14,465 bases of DNA from Candidatus Paceibacter sp. (GTDB lineage Bacteria; Patescibacteriota; Minisyncoccia; Phycocordibacterales; JABAAK01). The notes below the pieces were generated by a model. That model did no database searches and had not been told where the DNA came from. It saw only the letters and a program-made list of their open reading frames with translations. Positions 5,889-13,852 of the stretch are shown here, piece by piece. How positions within the stretch are numbered: position 1 is the first letter of the stretch; each line of letters starts with the position of its first letter. A program made the translations under genes and the position numbers. Location of the stretch: contig JABAAK010000065.1 of assembly GCA_014238775.1 (NCBI GenBank), positions 1-14,465 on the forward strand. Direction: 5' to 3'.

Positions 5889-8042
5889 TGCTTCCTTGTT
5901 TTTTTCTATATATTTATCAATATCTATCATTGCAAGTTTAATTACATCCGCTTCTGTCCCTTGTATTGGTGAATTTATGGCAAACCTTTCTGCTTGTGAT
6001 ACTAAATAAGGGATAGAAGAATTTATGTCTCTTATGTATCTTTTTCTTCCAAAGAGAGTTTTGGTGTACCCGTGCATTCTGGCAAACCTTTTTGTGTCAT
6101 CTAGAAAATTTATAAGTCCTATAAATGTGTTTTTATACTTTTTTAAAAACTCTTCTGCATTTTTTTTATCTGTATTCATAGACTTTGCAAGTGCCCTTGT
6201 TCCCATTCCATATAAAATTCCAAAATTGATGCTCTTTGCTTTAATTCTCATTTCTTTTGTTATTTCTTTGGGCTTCTTTTTAAAGATTAAACTTGCTGTT
6301 TCTGTGTGTATGTCTCTGCCGCTTTCTAATATTTTTAAAAGTTTTTTGTCTCCTGACATTATACCTGCCAGTCTTAATTCGAGTTGGCTATAGTCAAACG
6401 ACACTAAGATATAGTTTTTAGTTGCAACAAACGCGTTTCTGATATTATTTCCTTCTTTTGTTTTTATTGGTATGTTTTGTATGTTTGGATTTTTTGACGC
6501 AAATCTTCCTGTTGTTGTACCATTTTGTATAAACGTTGTGTGTAGTCTGTCATTTTTGTCTACAAGTTTTTGTATTGGAAGTATATATGTGTTTAGTAAT
6601 TTTGAAATCTTTCTGTGTTTTAATACATGCCCCACTATTGCTGACTCGGTTTTTATTTCCTCTAAAGCAGATTCTTTTGTTGACCTACTTCCTTTTGGTG
6701 TTTTTTTTATTTTGTTTTTACCAAGATTTAAATCTTTAAACAAAACATCTGATAGTTGTTTTGTTGAGTTTATATTAAATTCCTTTTTTGCAATTTTATA
6801 GATTTGTTTTTCACTTTCTTTTATTTCTTTTTTTATTTCTAGTTCTAATTTTTTTAAGTGTTTTGTTTCTATTTTTATACCTGTGTTTTCTATTTTGTCC
6901 ATTATTTCTATTAGTGGCTCTTCTATTTTTTCATATACATACCACAGATCATTTTCCTTTACTTCCTGTTCTAAGGTTTTAATAATTTCTTTTATGTTTT
7001 TTGAATTATATTCCCTTGTTATGTCGTCTATATTTACCTCTGTTATGTCCGAATTAATAATCCAAAATAATATTTGTATTTTTTTTATGTCTTTTTTGTT
7101 GTAAATTGGCTCTTCTTCTATTTTGTTTGTATTGTTGTTACCTGATATTTCTTTTTCTATACTTAAAAAAATTTTCTGAAATTCATATTTTTTAAGCACT
7201 TCTTCTGTTTTTTTAATGTTTATTCTATCCTTAAAACAGTGTTCTTTTTGAGGCACAGAAACAGGTGCGTTTTTGTGTATTGTTGCCAAGTCTCTTGAAA
7301 AAAAAGCATCTTTTTTGTGTTCCAATAAAATATTTGACATTCTTTCTTTAAACCCTAGTTTTAAAAAGTTTTCTTTATTTTTTTCAATACAAGAATATAC
7401 TTCTTCAAGTGTTTCAAACTCTTTTAGTATTTTCTTTGCCCCCACATCTCCTATTCCAGGAACCCCTTTTATGTTATCTGAAGGGTCACCACAAATTCCT
7501 TTATATTCAATAATTTTTTCTGGTGGAAAACCAAATTTTTCTATAACCGTGTTTCTGTCATATTTTTTCATTACTCCCATCCCTTTTTGTGGTAGAAAAA
7601 CCGAAACACCTGTCTCTACAAGTTGTAACAAGTCATTGTCCACTGTTATTATAAAAACATCAAAAATTTTTTTTGTTTTTTCGCAAATGGTTCCTATTAG
7701 ATCATCTGCTTCATACCCTTGTATTGCTTGTACTGAAAACCCAATAGATTGAAAAATTTTTCCTATATTTTGCATTTGAAAAATCAAATCTTCTTCTATC
7801 TCTTTTCTTCCAGCTTTATATTCCTCAAACGCCTCGTGTCTTTTTGTTTTTCCTGGTAAATCAAAACAAGTTATAACCTCTTTTGGTTTGTATTTTTTTA
7901 TAAAAGAGAAAATTGTTTGCAGTGTTCCGTGCATAGCGCCGGTTGGCAAGCCTTCTTTTGTTCTTAGATCTCCTGTTACATAATAACTTCTGTGTAAAAG
8001 AGCCATTGTGTCTATTAAAAATAGTTTTGGTTTTTCTGTCAT
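5886..8042 (-). CDS. polA: DNA polymerase I, large N-terminal part (interrupted before motif C)
   Basis: 718 residues before the TAA. Residues 1-~295 are the 5' nuclease (flap) domain, with D11, YEADDLIG (110-117), TVDNDLLQL (133-141) and GDPSDNIKGVPGIG (185-198). Only about 70 residues separate it from the polymerase thumb (about 368), so the 3'-5' exonuclease domain (about 190 residues in E. coli) is reduced and shows no DEDD motifs. The polymerase region has TTTGRFAS (509-516), motif A SFDYSQLELR (548-557) with D550, and motif B RIKAKSINFGILYG (599-612). Translation stops at A718, so motif C His-Asp-Glu is absent from this product, which alone should not polymerise DNA. The start overlaps the tsaE stop (ATGA). 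Alternatives are a nonsense mutation, a sequence error, read-through, or a two-chain enzyme. Confidence 0.93.
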   Translation of the reverse strand: MTEKPKLFLIDTMALLHRSYYVTGDLRTKEGLPTGAMHGTLQTIFSFIKKYKPKEVITCFDLPGKTKRHEAFEEYKAGRKEIEEDLIFQMQNIGKIFQSIGFSVQAIQGYEADDLIGTICEKTKKIFDVFIITVDNDLLQLVETGVSVFLPQKGMGVMKKYDRNTVIEKFGFPPEKIIEYKGICGDPSDNIKGVPGIGDVGAKKILKEFETLEEVYSCIEKNKENFLKLGFKERMSNILLEHKKDAFFSRDLATIHKNAPVSVPQKEHCFKDRINIKKTEEVLKKYEFQKIFLSIEKEISGNNNTNKIEEEPIYNKKDIKKIQILFWIINSDITEVNIDDITREYNSKNIKEIIKTLEQEVKENDLWYVYEKIEEPLIEIMDKIENTGIKIETKHLKKLELEIKKEIKESEKQIYKIAKKEFNINSTKQLSDVLFKDLNLGKNKIKKTPKGSRSTKESALEEIKTESAIVGHVLKHRKISKLLNTYILPIQKLVDKNDRLHTTFIQNGTTTGRFASKNPNIQNIPIKTKEGNNIRNAFVATKNYILVSFDYSQLELRLAGIMSGDKKLLKILESGRDIHTETASLIFKKKPKEITKEMRIKAKSINFGILYGMGTRALAKSMNTDKKNAEEFLKKYKNTFIGLINFLDDTKRFARMHGYTKTLFGRKRYIRDINSSIPYLVSQAERFAINSPIQGTEADVIKLAMIDIDKYIEKNKEA

Positions 8043-8467
8043 TGTTCTTTTATATTTATTATATATTTATCTTCTTGATTACAAAAATAAACACTGGTAG
8101 TTATTATTTTTATTTGTTTTTCTACCAAATCAGGCCATTCAATAAAAATGATGTTTGTTTTATCTTTTATTTTACTTTTTAAGTCCAGTATTTTTAAAAC
8201 ATCTGTTCTGTTTTTTTCTTCCTTTAATCTGTATAAATCTATGTGTATAAGATTTTTTAGTCCATAGTTTTGATCTTTTATTTCATAATCTTTCCTTATT
8301 TGATATGTCGGGCTTGTAATTTTTTTTTTAATATTTAGAGTTTTGGAAAATTTTTGTACAAATGTTGTTTTGCCGGATCCTAGGTCCCCATATAAAAAAA
8401 TAATAACCGCTGTTTGTTGTTGTCTATTTTTGATTATTTTTTGGATTTTTTCAATTTCTTTTTGCAT
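8039..8467 (-). CDS. tsaE: tRNA threonylcarbamoyladenosine biosynthesis ATPase TsaE
   Basis: A 142-residue P-loop protein: Walker A GDLGSGKTT (27-35), TSPTY (51-55), HIDLYRL (75-81) and EWPD (110-113), the full TsaE signature set. TsaE is the ATPase that works with TsaB and TsaD to place t6A at position 37 of tRNAs reading ANN codons, which would include the tRNA-Lys in this window. Length is normal. It is first in the tsaE-polA-holA operon, overlaps polA by ATGA, and diverges from pilB. The start is probably leaderless or has a very short leader. Confidence 0.93.
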   Translation of the reverse strand: MQKEIEKIQKIIKNRQQQTAVIIFLYGDLGSGKTTFVQKFSKTLNIKKKITSPTYQIRKDYEIKDQNYGLKNLIHIDLYRLKEEKNRTDVLKILDLKSKIKDKTNIIFIEWPDLVEKQIKIITTSVYFCNQEDKYIINIKEQ

Positions 8468-8477
8468 TTTGTTTTAA

Positions 8478-8486
8478 ATATTAGCA
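8478..8486 (-). promoter_or_regulatory. extended -10 promoter of tsaE-polA-holA
   Basis: The minus strand reads TGC-TAATAT, ending 10 nt before ATG 8467, which leaves a leader of a few nt at most. It is back to back with the pilB promoter, with only 8 nt between the two extended -10 elements. Confidence 0.5.
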
Positions 8487-8494
8487 CAATTGCA

Positions 8495-8503
8495 TGTTAC
8501 AAT
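8495..8503 (+). promoter_or_regulatory. extended -10 promoter of pilB
   Basis: TGT-TACAAT ends 6 nt before the in-frame GTG at 8510, the spacing seen at the other leaderless starts here. No -35 is evident. It is divergent from the tsaE promoter. Confidence 0.5.
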
Positions 8504-8509
8504 GTTTTT

Positions 8510-10189
8510 GTGGTAGATTTTAAATCAAAAAACTTATCTATAGAACTAAAGAGAATGAAAGAAGACGAAGAAGAGCGTCTTTTGCAGTTTTTATCTGAAA
8601 GATATGGTGTTCCAACATTATCAACACTTACACCTTCTGTTTCCCTAACAGCACTTCAACTTATAACAAAAGATCAGGCACAAAAAGCTTCTTTTGTTGT
8701 GTATAACAGAATACGTAACAAGCTTTATGTTGCGTTGAGGGATATAAAAAGTCAAGACGCTATAAAAATAGAACATGATTTAATTTCTAGGGGTTTTAGT
8801 ATAGAAAAATATCTTGCTTCTACCAAAACACTGAAAAAAATTATCTCATATTATGACGACATTAAAACATCAACTGTTGTGTCTGCTGGTCTAATAGACC
8901 TTTCAAAAGAAAAAAACTTTGATATATTTGGAGACAAAAAAACAATAGAAGAGATAAAAGAATTGCTTAACTCTGTGAAAAATACAGATTTCACCCACCA
9001 AATAACAAAATATATAGCTGTTGTTTTGTCTTCTGCTATTACATCTGGTGCGTCTGATATACACCTAGAAGAAACAGAAAAAAATCTTTTACTTAGATTC
9101 AGAATATATGGTGTTTTGGCAGATATTTATGAGTTTGATAAACAAACTGGGAAAAAAATTTCAACCCGAATAAAGTTAATATGTAATATGAAAATAGGTA
9201 ATATGAAAATAGCGCAAGACGGTAGGTTTACAATTAAAACATCTGATCGAGACATAGAGTCCAGGGTATCTTCAATACCAAATTCCTATGGTGGATCTGT
9301 GGTTATAAGGCTGCTTGACCCAAAAACAACACAGGTTGGTTTAAAAAACCTTGGAATATCAGAAAACCTTTTGTCTGTTTTTAATAAAGAAATTAAAAAA
9401 CCTTACGGGATGATTGTTGTTACAGGTCCAACTGGTTCTGGAAAAACTACAACCCTTTACTCTTTTCTCAGAGCTGTTCTAACACCACAAATAAAAATAA
9501 TAACACTTGAAGAGCCTGTTGAATACCACATTGACGGGATAGTTCAAACACCAATAACAAAAGATTATTCCTTTGCAACAGGGCTGCGATCTATTTTGAG
9601 ACAAGATCCAAATGTAATTTTGGTTGGTGAGATAAGAGACCCAGAGGTCGCAAAAGTTGCAATAGATGCGGCATTAACTGGACATTTGGTTTTTTCAACA
9701 CTTCACACAAACAATGTCTCTGGTGCTATACCAAGGCTTATGGAACTTGGTATTCCACCTAAAACAATAGCCTCTGCCTTAAACCTTATTGTTGCTCAGA
9801 GACTTATTAGAAAAATATGCCCAGAGACAAAAGAAAAATTTCAACCATCAGACGGTGTGTGTGAGAACATTAAAAAGGTTTTACAAAATATGCCAGAAAC
9901 AACAAAAAAAGATTTGCCAGAAGGTTTTTCTTCCACTTTTAAAACAAACACAGAATATACCAAAGGAAAGTGTCGAGGTGGTTATTCTGGTCAAACGGGT
10001 TTATATGAAGCCCTTTTGGTAAATGAAAAAATAAAAGAAATTCTTTTTTCTGGTGGCGGCGAAGAAGAGATTAAAAAAGAGGTTTCTAAACAGGGATTTT
10101 TAACAATAACACAAGACGGAGTTAGAAAGTTTTTGTTGGGGCAAACAACAATAGAAGAGGTTTCTAGGGTTACTGGTATGGTTTTCTAG
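8510..10189 (+). CDS. pilB: type IV pilus assembly / type II secretion ATPase (PilB/GspE)
   Basis: 559 residues from GTG 8510. That start is chosen because it sits 6 nt after an extended -10; ATG 8555 is an alternative, and ATG 8414 would run through the divergent tsaE start and its own promoter. An N-terminal MshEN-like domain (LLQFLSERYGVP) is followed by the GspE ATPase: SDIHLE, Walker A GPTGSGKTT (306-314, K312), Asp box LEEPVEY (333-339), Walker B VILVGEIRD (369-377, E374) and His box GHLVFSTLHTN (391-401). It powers pilin polymerisation from the inner face of the membrane as a hexamer. The zinc-binding CxxC...CxxC has only one Cys left on each side (C437 in KICPET, C488 in GKCRGG). No pilC, pilT or pilin gene is next to it. 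The following gene is a penicillin-binding protein 46 nt away. Confidence 0.92.
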   Translation: MVDFKSKNLSIELKRMKEDEEERLLQFLSERYGVPTLSTLTPSVSLTALQLITKDQAQKASFVVYNRIRNKLYVALRDIKSQDAIKIEHDLISRGFSIEKYLASTKTLKKIISYYDDIKTSTVVSAGLIDLSKEKNFDIFGDKKTIEEIKELLNSVKNTDFTHQITKYIAVVLSSAITSGASDIHLEETEKNLLLRFRIYGVLADIYEFDKQTGKKISTRIKLICNMKIGNMKIAQDGRFTIKTSDRDIESRVSSIPNSYGGSVVIRLLDPKTTQVGLKNLGISENLLSVFNKEIKKPYGMIVVTGPTGSGKTTTLYSFLRAVLTPQIKIITLEEPVEYHIDGIVQTPITKDYSFATGLRSILRQDPNVILVGEIRDPEVAKVAIDAALTGHLVFSTLHTNNVSGAIPRLMELGIPPKTIASALNLIVAQRLIRKICPETKEKFQPSDGVCENIKKVLQNMPETTKKDLPEGFSSTFKTNTEYTKGKCRGGYSGQTGLYEALLVNEKIKEILFSGGGEEEIKKEVSKQGFLTITQDGVRKFLLGQTTIEEVSRVTGMVF

Positions 10190-10222
10190 TTTTTTTGTTT
10201 ATGTATACAACAAAAGAATATA

Positions 10223-10227
10223 AAGGA
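10223..10227 (+). promoter_or_regulatory. Shine-Dalgarno of the penicillin-binding protein gene
   Basis: AAGGA, 8 nt before ATG 10236. It fits anti-SD pairing and shows that SD initiation exists in this genome, in contrast to the leaderless-looking first genes. Confidence 0.6.
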
Positions 10228-10235
10228 ACGATAAC

Positions 10236-12593
10236 ATGAGAATAAAAAACATTTTTGTTTTGTTTTTAATTATTTTTTTTGTTGTTTTTTCTTTTATTTT
10301 TTTGCTTTATATACTCACACCGACGCCTACACTAGATTCTATACAAAACATAAAATCTGAACGTTCTATAAAAATATTTGATAGAAATAATGTTTTTTTA
10401 TATGATTTGTCTAAAAATACAAACACAAAGTGGGTAGACACAAAAAACATAAGTGAAAATATTAAAAAAACAACAATAAGTGTGGAGGATGAAAATTTTT
10501 ATGAACACAATGGAATACAAATAACTGCTTTTTTAAGGGCAATATTTGTAAATATAAAAACAAAATCTTTTAATCAAGGAGGATCAACAATAACACAACA
10601 GGTGATAAAAAACCTTTTATTAACCGGAGACAAAAAAATAATAAGGAAACTAAAAGAGTTTCTTTTAGCCCCACAACTAGAAAGAAAATACTCTAAAGAG
10701 AAAATACTTGAGATATATTTAAACACATCTTCTTTTGGGGGAAAAACCGTTGGTATTGTACCTGCTACAGAGTTTTTCTATGGTAAAACACCATCACAAA
10801 TAACCTTAGCTGAGTCAGCTTATTTATCAGCTCTTCTTAAGGCTCCATCTTATTATTCCCCTTATGGGAAAAATAAAAACAAATTAGATAAAAGAAAAAA
10901 CTTTATATTAGAAAAACTATTAACTAGTGATAAAATAACAAAAAAAGAATATATTTCTTCAAAAAAAGAATCGGTTTTTTTTAAGAAAAGAAACAATTAT
11001 TTTATAAAAGCTCCCCATTTTGTGTTTTATGTTGAAGACTTTTTAAAAAAAAGATATGGGGATGTGTTTTCTACATTATCTGGAGCAAAAATAAAAACAA
11101 CACTTGATTACAGATTACAAAAATATACAGAAGAATTATTAAAAAACAACATAGAGGGTCTACAAAAAAAACACGGTCTTAGTAATATAGCTTCTGTTGT
11201 TATAGAAAATGAGACTGGAGATATTTTGTCTATGGTGGGGTCTAGGGATTTTTTTGACACCGAGATAGATGGGGAGTTTAATGTTATAACATCAAAAAGG
11301 CAACCAGGCTCCTCTTTTAAACCTTTTGTATATGCCTCCTCTTTTGAAAAAGGTTTTTTACCAGAGACAGTTATTTTTGATGTAGAAACACAATTTTCTC
11401 CATATTGTGAAAAAGATTTTTTTGAAACAAGTGACGAGTGTTATTCTCCTGTTAATTATCGTAGAGAGTTTTTGGGTCCTATAAGTTTTAGAAAGGCTTT
11501 GGCACAATCTTTAAACATACCAGCTGTCAAGGTTTTATATTTATCTGGAATGAATAATTTTTTTAATTTAATTAAAAAATTAGATCTTATAAATAAAACA
11601 GAAAGTTACACAAACTACGGGCTGTCTGTTGCTTTGGGGGCAATAAGTATTTCTCCATTAGATTTAGCAACAGCATATTCTGTTTTTCCAAACCAAGGTG
11701 TTTTTGTAAAAAACAAAAGCGTTGATTATATAGAGATTGGTGGAGTAAAAAATAAAATTAAAAACACCTTAAAAACAACAGTTTTAAAAAAAGATACTGC
11801 AAACGCAATAAATGATATTTTATCTGATGACAAATCAAGATACCCAGCTTTCCAACTTAACTCTAGCTTAACCTCTACTAAAAGGGTTTTAGCTGTAAAA
11901 ACAGGGACAGCAGACAACAGAAAAGATATTTGGGTTGTTGGTTATACACCAAAAATAACAGTTCTTGTTTGGGCTGGAAACAATGATGGTGAAGGAAGTG
12001 AGACAAATGTTACTGGTTTTTACCTTTCTCGTGTGTGGAACAAAATAATAGAAAAAACATCTTCTTTGTATCAACATGAAAACAACTTATTTAACTCTTT
12101 TAGTTTAGAAACACCATCCTCAAACCCTATTATTTTTGGTGACTGGAACCAAGAAACCCCACCACACACAATTTTACACTATATAAATAAAAATAATTTA
12201 AATGAAACAATCCACACACCAGAAGACATACAATACCCTTCTTGGGAGTTTGGTGTTTTGGAGTGGTGGGAAAAAAACAAAAAAACATTTGATTTATTAA
12301 AACCTACACAAAATAACAATAATGATTTATTTGTGTTTTTGTCTCCTGAGGAGAATAAAATATATAAAAACACATTACCTTTGTATTTTTTATCTTTAAA
12401 AAACACAACTTTTGTTTATGAAATATATATTAATGGTGTTTTTGTTAACTACTCAACATCACAAAAAACAAACATTGATTTAAATAAAATAAAAAACCTA
12501 CAAAATGGTTTAAACAATCTTAGTGTTGTTTTTTATGATAAAACAAAAAAAACCTTTTCAACCTCTTTTAATTATTTTGAGGAGCAACAATAG
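10236..12593 (+). CDS. class A penicillin-binding protein (glycosyltransferase/transpeptidase)
   Basis: A 785-residue bifunctional peptidoglycan synthase. Residues 5-27 form an N-terminal membrane anchor. The GT51 transglycosylase has VEDENFYEHNG (83-93; catalytic E84), GGSTITQQ (115-122) and RKLKEFLLAPQLERKYSK (137-154), with its second Glu in the last block. The transpeptidase has SSFK (359-362; nucleophile S359), SLN (425-427) and KTG (555-557), all intact. A Trp-rich stretch near 670-680 (YPSWEFGVLEWWEK) leads to a beta-rich C-terminal domain (about 695-785, LSPEENKIY...YEIYINGVFV) resembling the C-terminal domain of PBP1C-type proteins. It polymerises and cross-links peptidoglycan outside the membrane. 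It probably shares the pilB transcript (46-nt gap, SD present) and overlaps dnaN tail to tail by 26 bp. Confidence 0.93.
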   Translation: MRIKNIFVLFLIIFFVVFSFIFLLYILTPTPTLDSIQNIKSERSIKIFDRNNVFLYDLSKNTNTKWVDTKNISENIKKTTISVEDENFYEHNGIQITAFLRAIFVNIKTKSFNQGGSTITQQVIKNLLLTGDKKIIRKLKEFLLAPQLERKYSKEKILEIYLNTSSFGGKTVGIVPATEFFYGKTPSQITLAESAYLSALLKAPSYYSPYGKNKNKLDKRKNFILEKLLTSDKITKKEYISSKKESVFFKKRNNYFIKAPHFVFYVEDFLKKRYGDVFSTLSGAKIKTTLDYRLQKYTEELLKNNIEGLQKKHGLSNIASVVIENETGDILSMVGSRDFFDTEIDGEFNVITSKRQPGSSFKPFVYASSFEKGFLPETVIFDVETQFSPYCEKDFFETSDECYSPVNYRREFLGPISFRKALAQSLNIPAVKVLYLSGMNNFFNLIKKLDLINKTESYTNYGLSVALGAISISPLDLATAYSVFPNQGVFVKNKSVDYIEIGGVKNKIKNTLKTTVLKKDTANAINDILSDDKSRYPAFQLNSSLTSTKRVLAVKTGTADNRKDIWVVGYTPKITVLVWAGNNDGEGSETNVTGFYLSRVWNKIIEKTSSLYQHENNLFNSFSLETPSSNPIIFGDWNQETPPHTILHYINKNNLNETIHTPEDIQYPSWEFGVLEWWEKNKKTFDLLKPTQNNNNDLFVFLSPEENKIYKNTLPLYFLSLKNTTFVYEIYINGVFVNYSTSQKTNIDLNKIKNLQNGLNNLSVVFYDKTKKTFSTSFNYFEEQQ

Positions 12594-13665
12594 ATCTAAT
12601 AATGTTTTCTTTGTCTTTTATTATTAATGTTTTGTTTGTTTTGTTAAACAAAAACACAACTTCACTCCCTTTTAATATTTTTATACAATTTAATAAATAT
12701 ATATAGTTATAAGAAGGAAAAATAACATCTTCTTTTTTATTAGAAATAATAAAAATTTCTTCTTTTGTTGTTCCTATTTCTTTATTATTTATATTTAATA
12801 AAAGTTTTTCATTTTTTATTTCCATATTTATTTTATTTGTTTCACCAGAAAAAAATCTAGCTTTTATAAAATAATCTATAATTTCTTTTTTTTTAATTAT
12901 TATTTCTGTATTATCTTCTGTTTTTAAATATTCTTTATAATTTAAAAAATCTGTTTCTATTGTTGAGGAATATATCTTTACAAACTCATTATGTAAAATT
13001 ATATTTTTATTTTCTTTGTTTATATATATATAATCTTGTTTGTTTTTTAATAATATATCAGAAATTATTATTGCATTTTTAACAGGTAAAACAAAATTTA
13101 TATCTTTATCTGTGTTTATTTTGTTTTTATATTCAGAAACAATAAAAGTGTTTGTTGAAAAAATTTCTATTATTTTATTTTTTATTGTTATAAAAACACT
13201 TGATAGTTGTGGATTAATAATACCTTGTGAAGCTGAATTATAAACACTTTTTATTCCATCTATTAAAAAATGTTTGTTTATTTTTAAACTATTTTGTTTA
13301 TTAAATTCAATAAGTGTGTTTGGATATTTTTCTGTTTTAATGTTTTTTATTTCTGTTTTATTTGTTTTGGTTTCAAAATAAATTATATTTTTTTCTGTTT
13401 TAATTAATATTTCTTCTCCTGAAGATGTGTTTATTAAAGTATTAAAAACATCTGTTTTTATTATAAAAAACCCTATTTTTTTAACATCTGCTGGTATTTT
13501 AAATTCTATTTGAAAATTATTTTGGTTTTGTTTTATATATAAAAAATCTGTTTTTGCTTCTATATATAAATAATTTTTAAATTCATTATCAATATCATTA
13601 TTAATAATTTTAAAATCACCAGAAATTGTTTCTTTTAATATTTGTATATTAATTAATGTATTCAT
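12568..13665 (-). CDS. dnaN: DNA polymerase III beta subunit (sliding clamp), divergent
   Basis: 365 residues, the normal clamp length, following dnaA on the same strand as in most bacteria. Family traits seen are FIIKTDVFNTLINTSSGEE, KINKHFLIDGIKSVYNSAS (matching the start of the middle domain), VLPVKNAIIISDILL and the closing YIYLLNCIKILKGSEVVFLF...IIRSIVAP. The usual C-terminal MPMR is replaced by VAPQNN, which lies by the partner-binding pocket. The coding sequence is very A+T-rich (about 15-17% G+C in the lines I counted), dominated by Lys, Asn, Ile and Phe, well below pilB and the penicillin-binding gene. No Shine-Dalgarno precedes ATG 13665. The assignment rests on position, length and these blocks. 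Confidence 0.85.
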   Translation of the reverse strand: MNTLINIQILKETISGDFKIINNDIDNEFKNYLYIEAKTDFLYIKQNQNNFQIEFKIPADVKKIGFFIIKTDVFNTLINTSSGEEILIKTEKNIIYFETKTNKTEIKNIKTEKYPNTLIEFNKQNSLKINKHFLIDGIKSVYNSASQGIINPQLSSVFITIKNKIIEIFSTNTFIVSEYKNKINTDKDINFVLPVKNAIIISDILLKNKQDYIYINKENKNIILHNEFVKIYSSTIETDFLNYKEYLKTEDNTEIIIKKKEIIDYFIKARFFSGETNKINMEIKNEKLLLNINNKEIGTTKEEIFIISNKKEDVIFPSYNYIYLLNCIKILKGSEVVFLFNKTNKTLIIKDKENIIRSIVAPQNN

Positions 13666-13668
13666 ATA

Positions 13669-13836
13669 TTAATTATTATTATTATTAAAGTTAATATGTT
13701 GAAAAGGATTAAAAACATAATAATAAAAACAAGAAAATGATTTTTTATTTGTTAAAAAAATAAAATAATTTGTTATTATTGTTAATAATTTTATATTATT
13801 TTTATTTTTTTTAAACATTTTATTTTTTTTAAACAT
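13669..13836 (-). CDS. possible 55-codon small ORF between dnaA and dnaN
   Basis: ATG 13836 opens a frame of 55 codons ending in TAA two bases short of one codon before dnaN, in the same frame as dnaN. The product would start MFKKNKMFKKNK (two copies encoded by the tandem repeat), contain a hydrophobic or aromatic middle (KLLTIITNYFIFL) and end in five Asn. A stop-free run of this length in such A+T-rich DNA is notable, but the composition looks non-coding and there is no SD. It is not L34. Confidence 0.2.
   Translation of the reverse strand: MFKKNKMFKKNKNNIKLLTIITNYFIFLTNKKSFSCFYYYVFNPFQHINFNNNNN
13801..13836. repeat. 18-bp perfect tandem duplication
   Basis: TTTATTTTTTTTAAACAT occurs at 13801-13818 and again at 13819-13836 without a gap or mismatch. 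It lies just after the dnaA stop. Confidence 0.85.
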
Positions 13837-13852
13837 TTTATTAATAGGTTAT

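Larger units (their letters stand above)
13666..13852. other. dnaA-dnaN intergenic spacer, about 9% G+C
   Basis: Of 187 bp I count only 16 G or C. It contains an (ATT)n stretch before dnaN (13671-13687), a short palindrome ATTATT-GTT-AATAAT (13775-13789), and the 18-bp tandem repeat. I find no TTATCCACA-like DnaA box. The dnaA-dnaN gap is a common site for replication-origin elements, so a DNA-unwinding element is possible but unproven. Confidence 0.6.

Noticed and set aside
8414..8509. pilB start at ATG 8414
   Set aside because: It would overlap the divergent tsaE start and its own promoter. The extra residues are antisense-like hydrophobic sequence absent from PilB proteins.
13666..13852. 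DnaA-box cluster or iterons of a defined oriC
   Set aside because: No TTATCCACA-like nonamer is visible; only A+T-richness and one tandem duplication.
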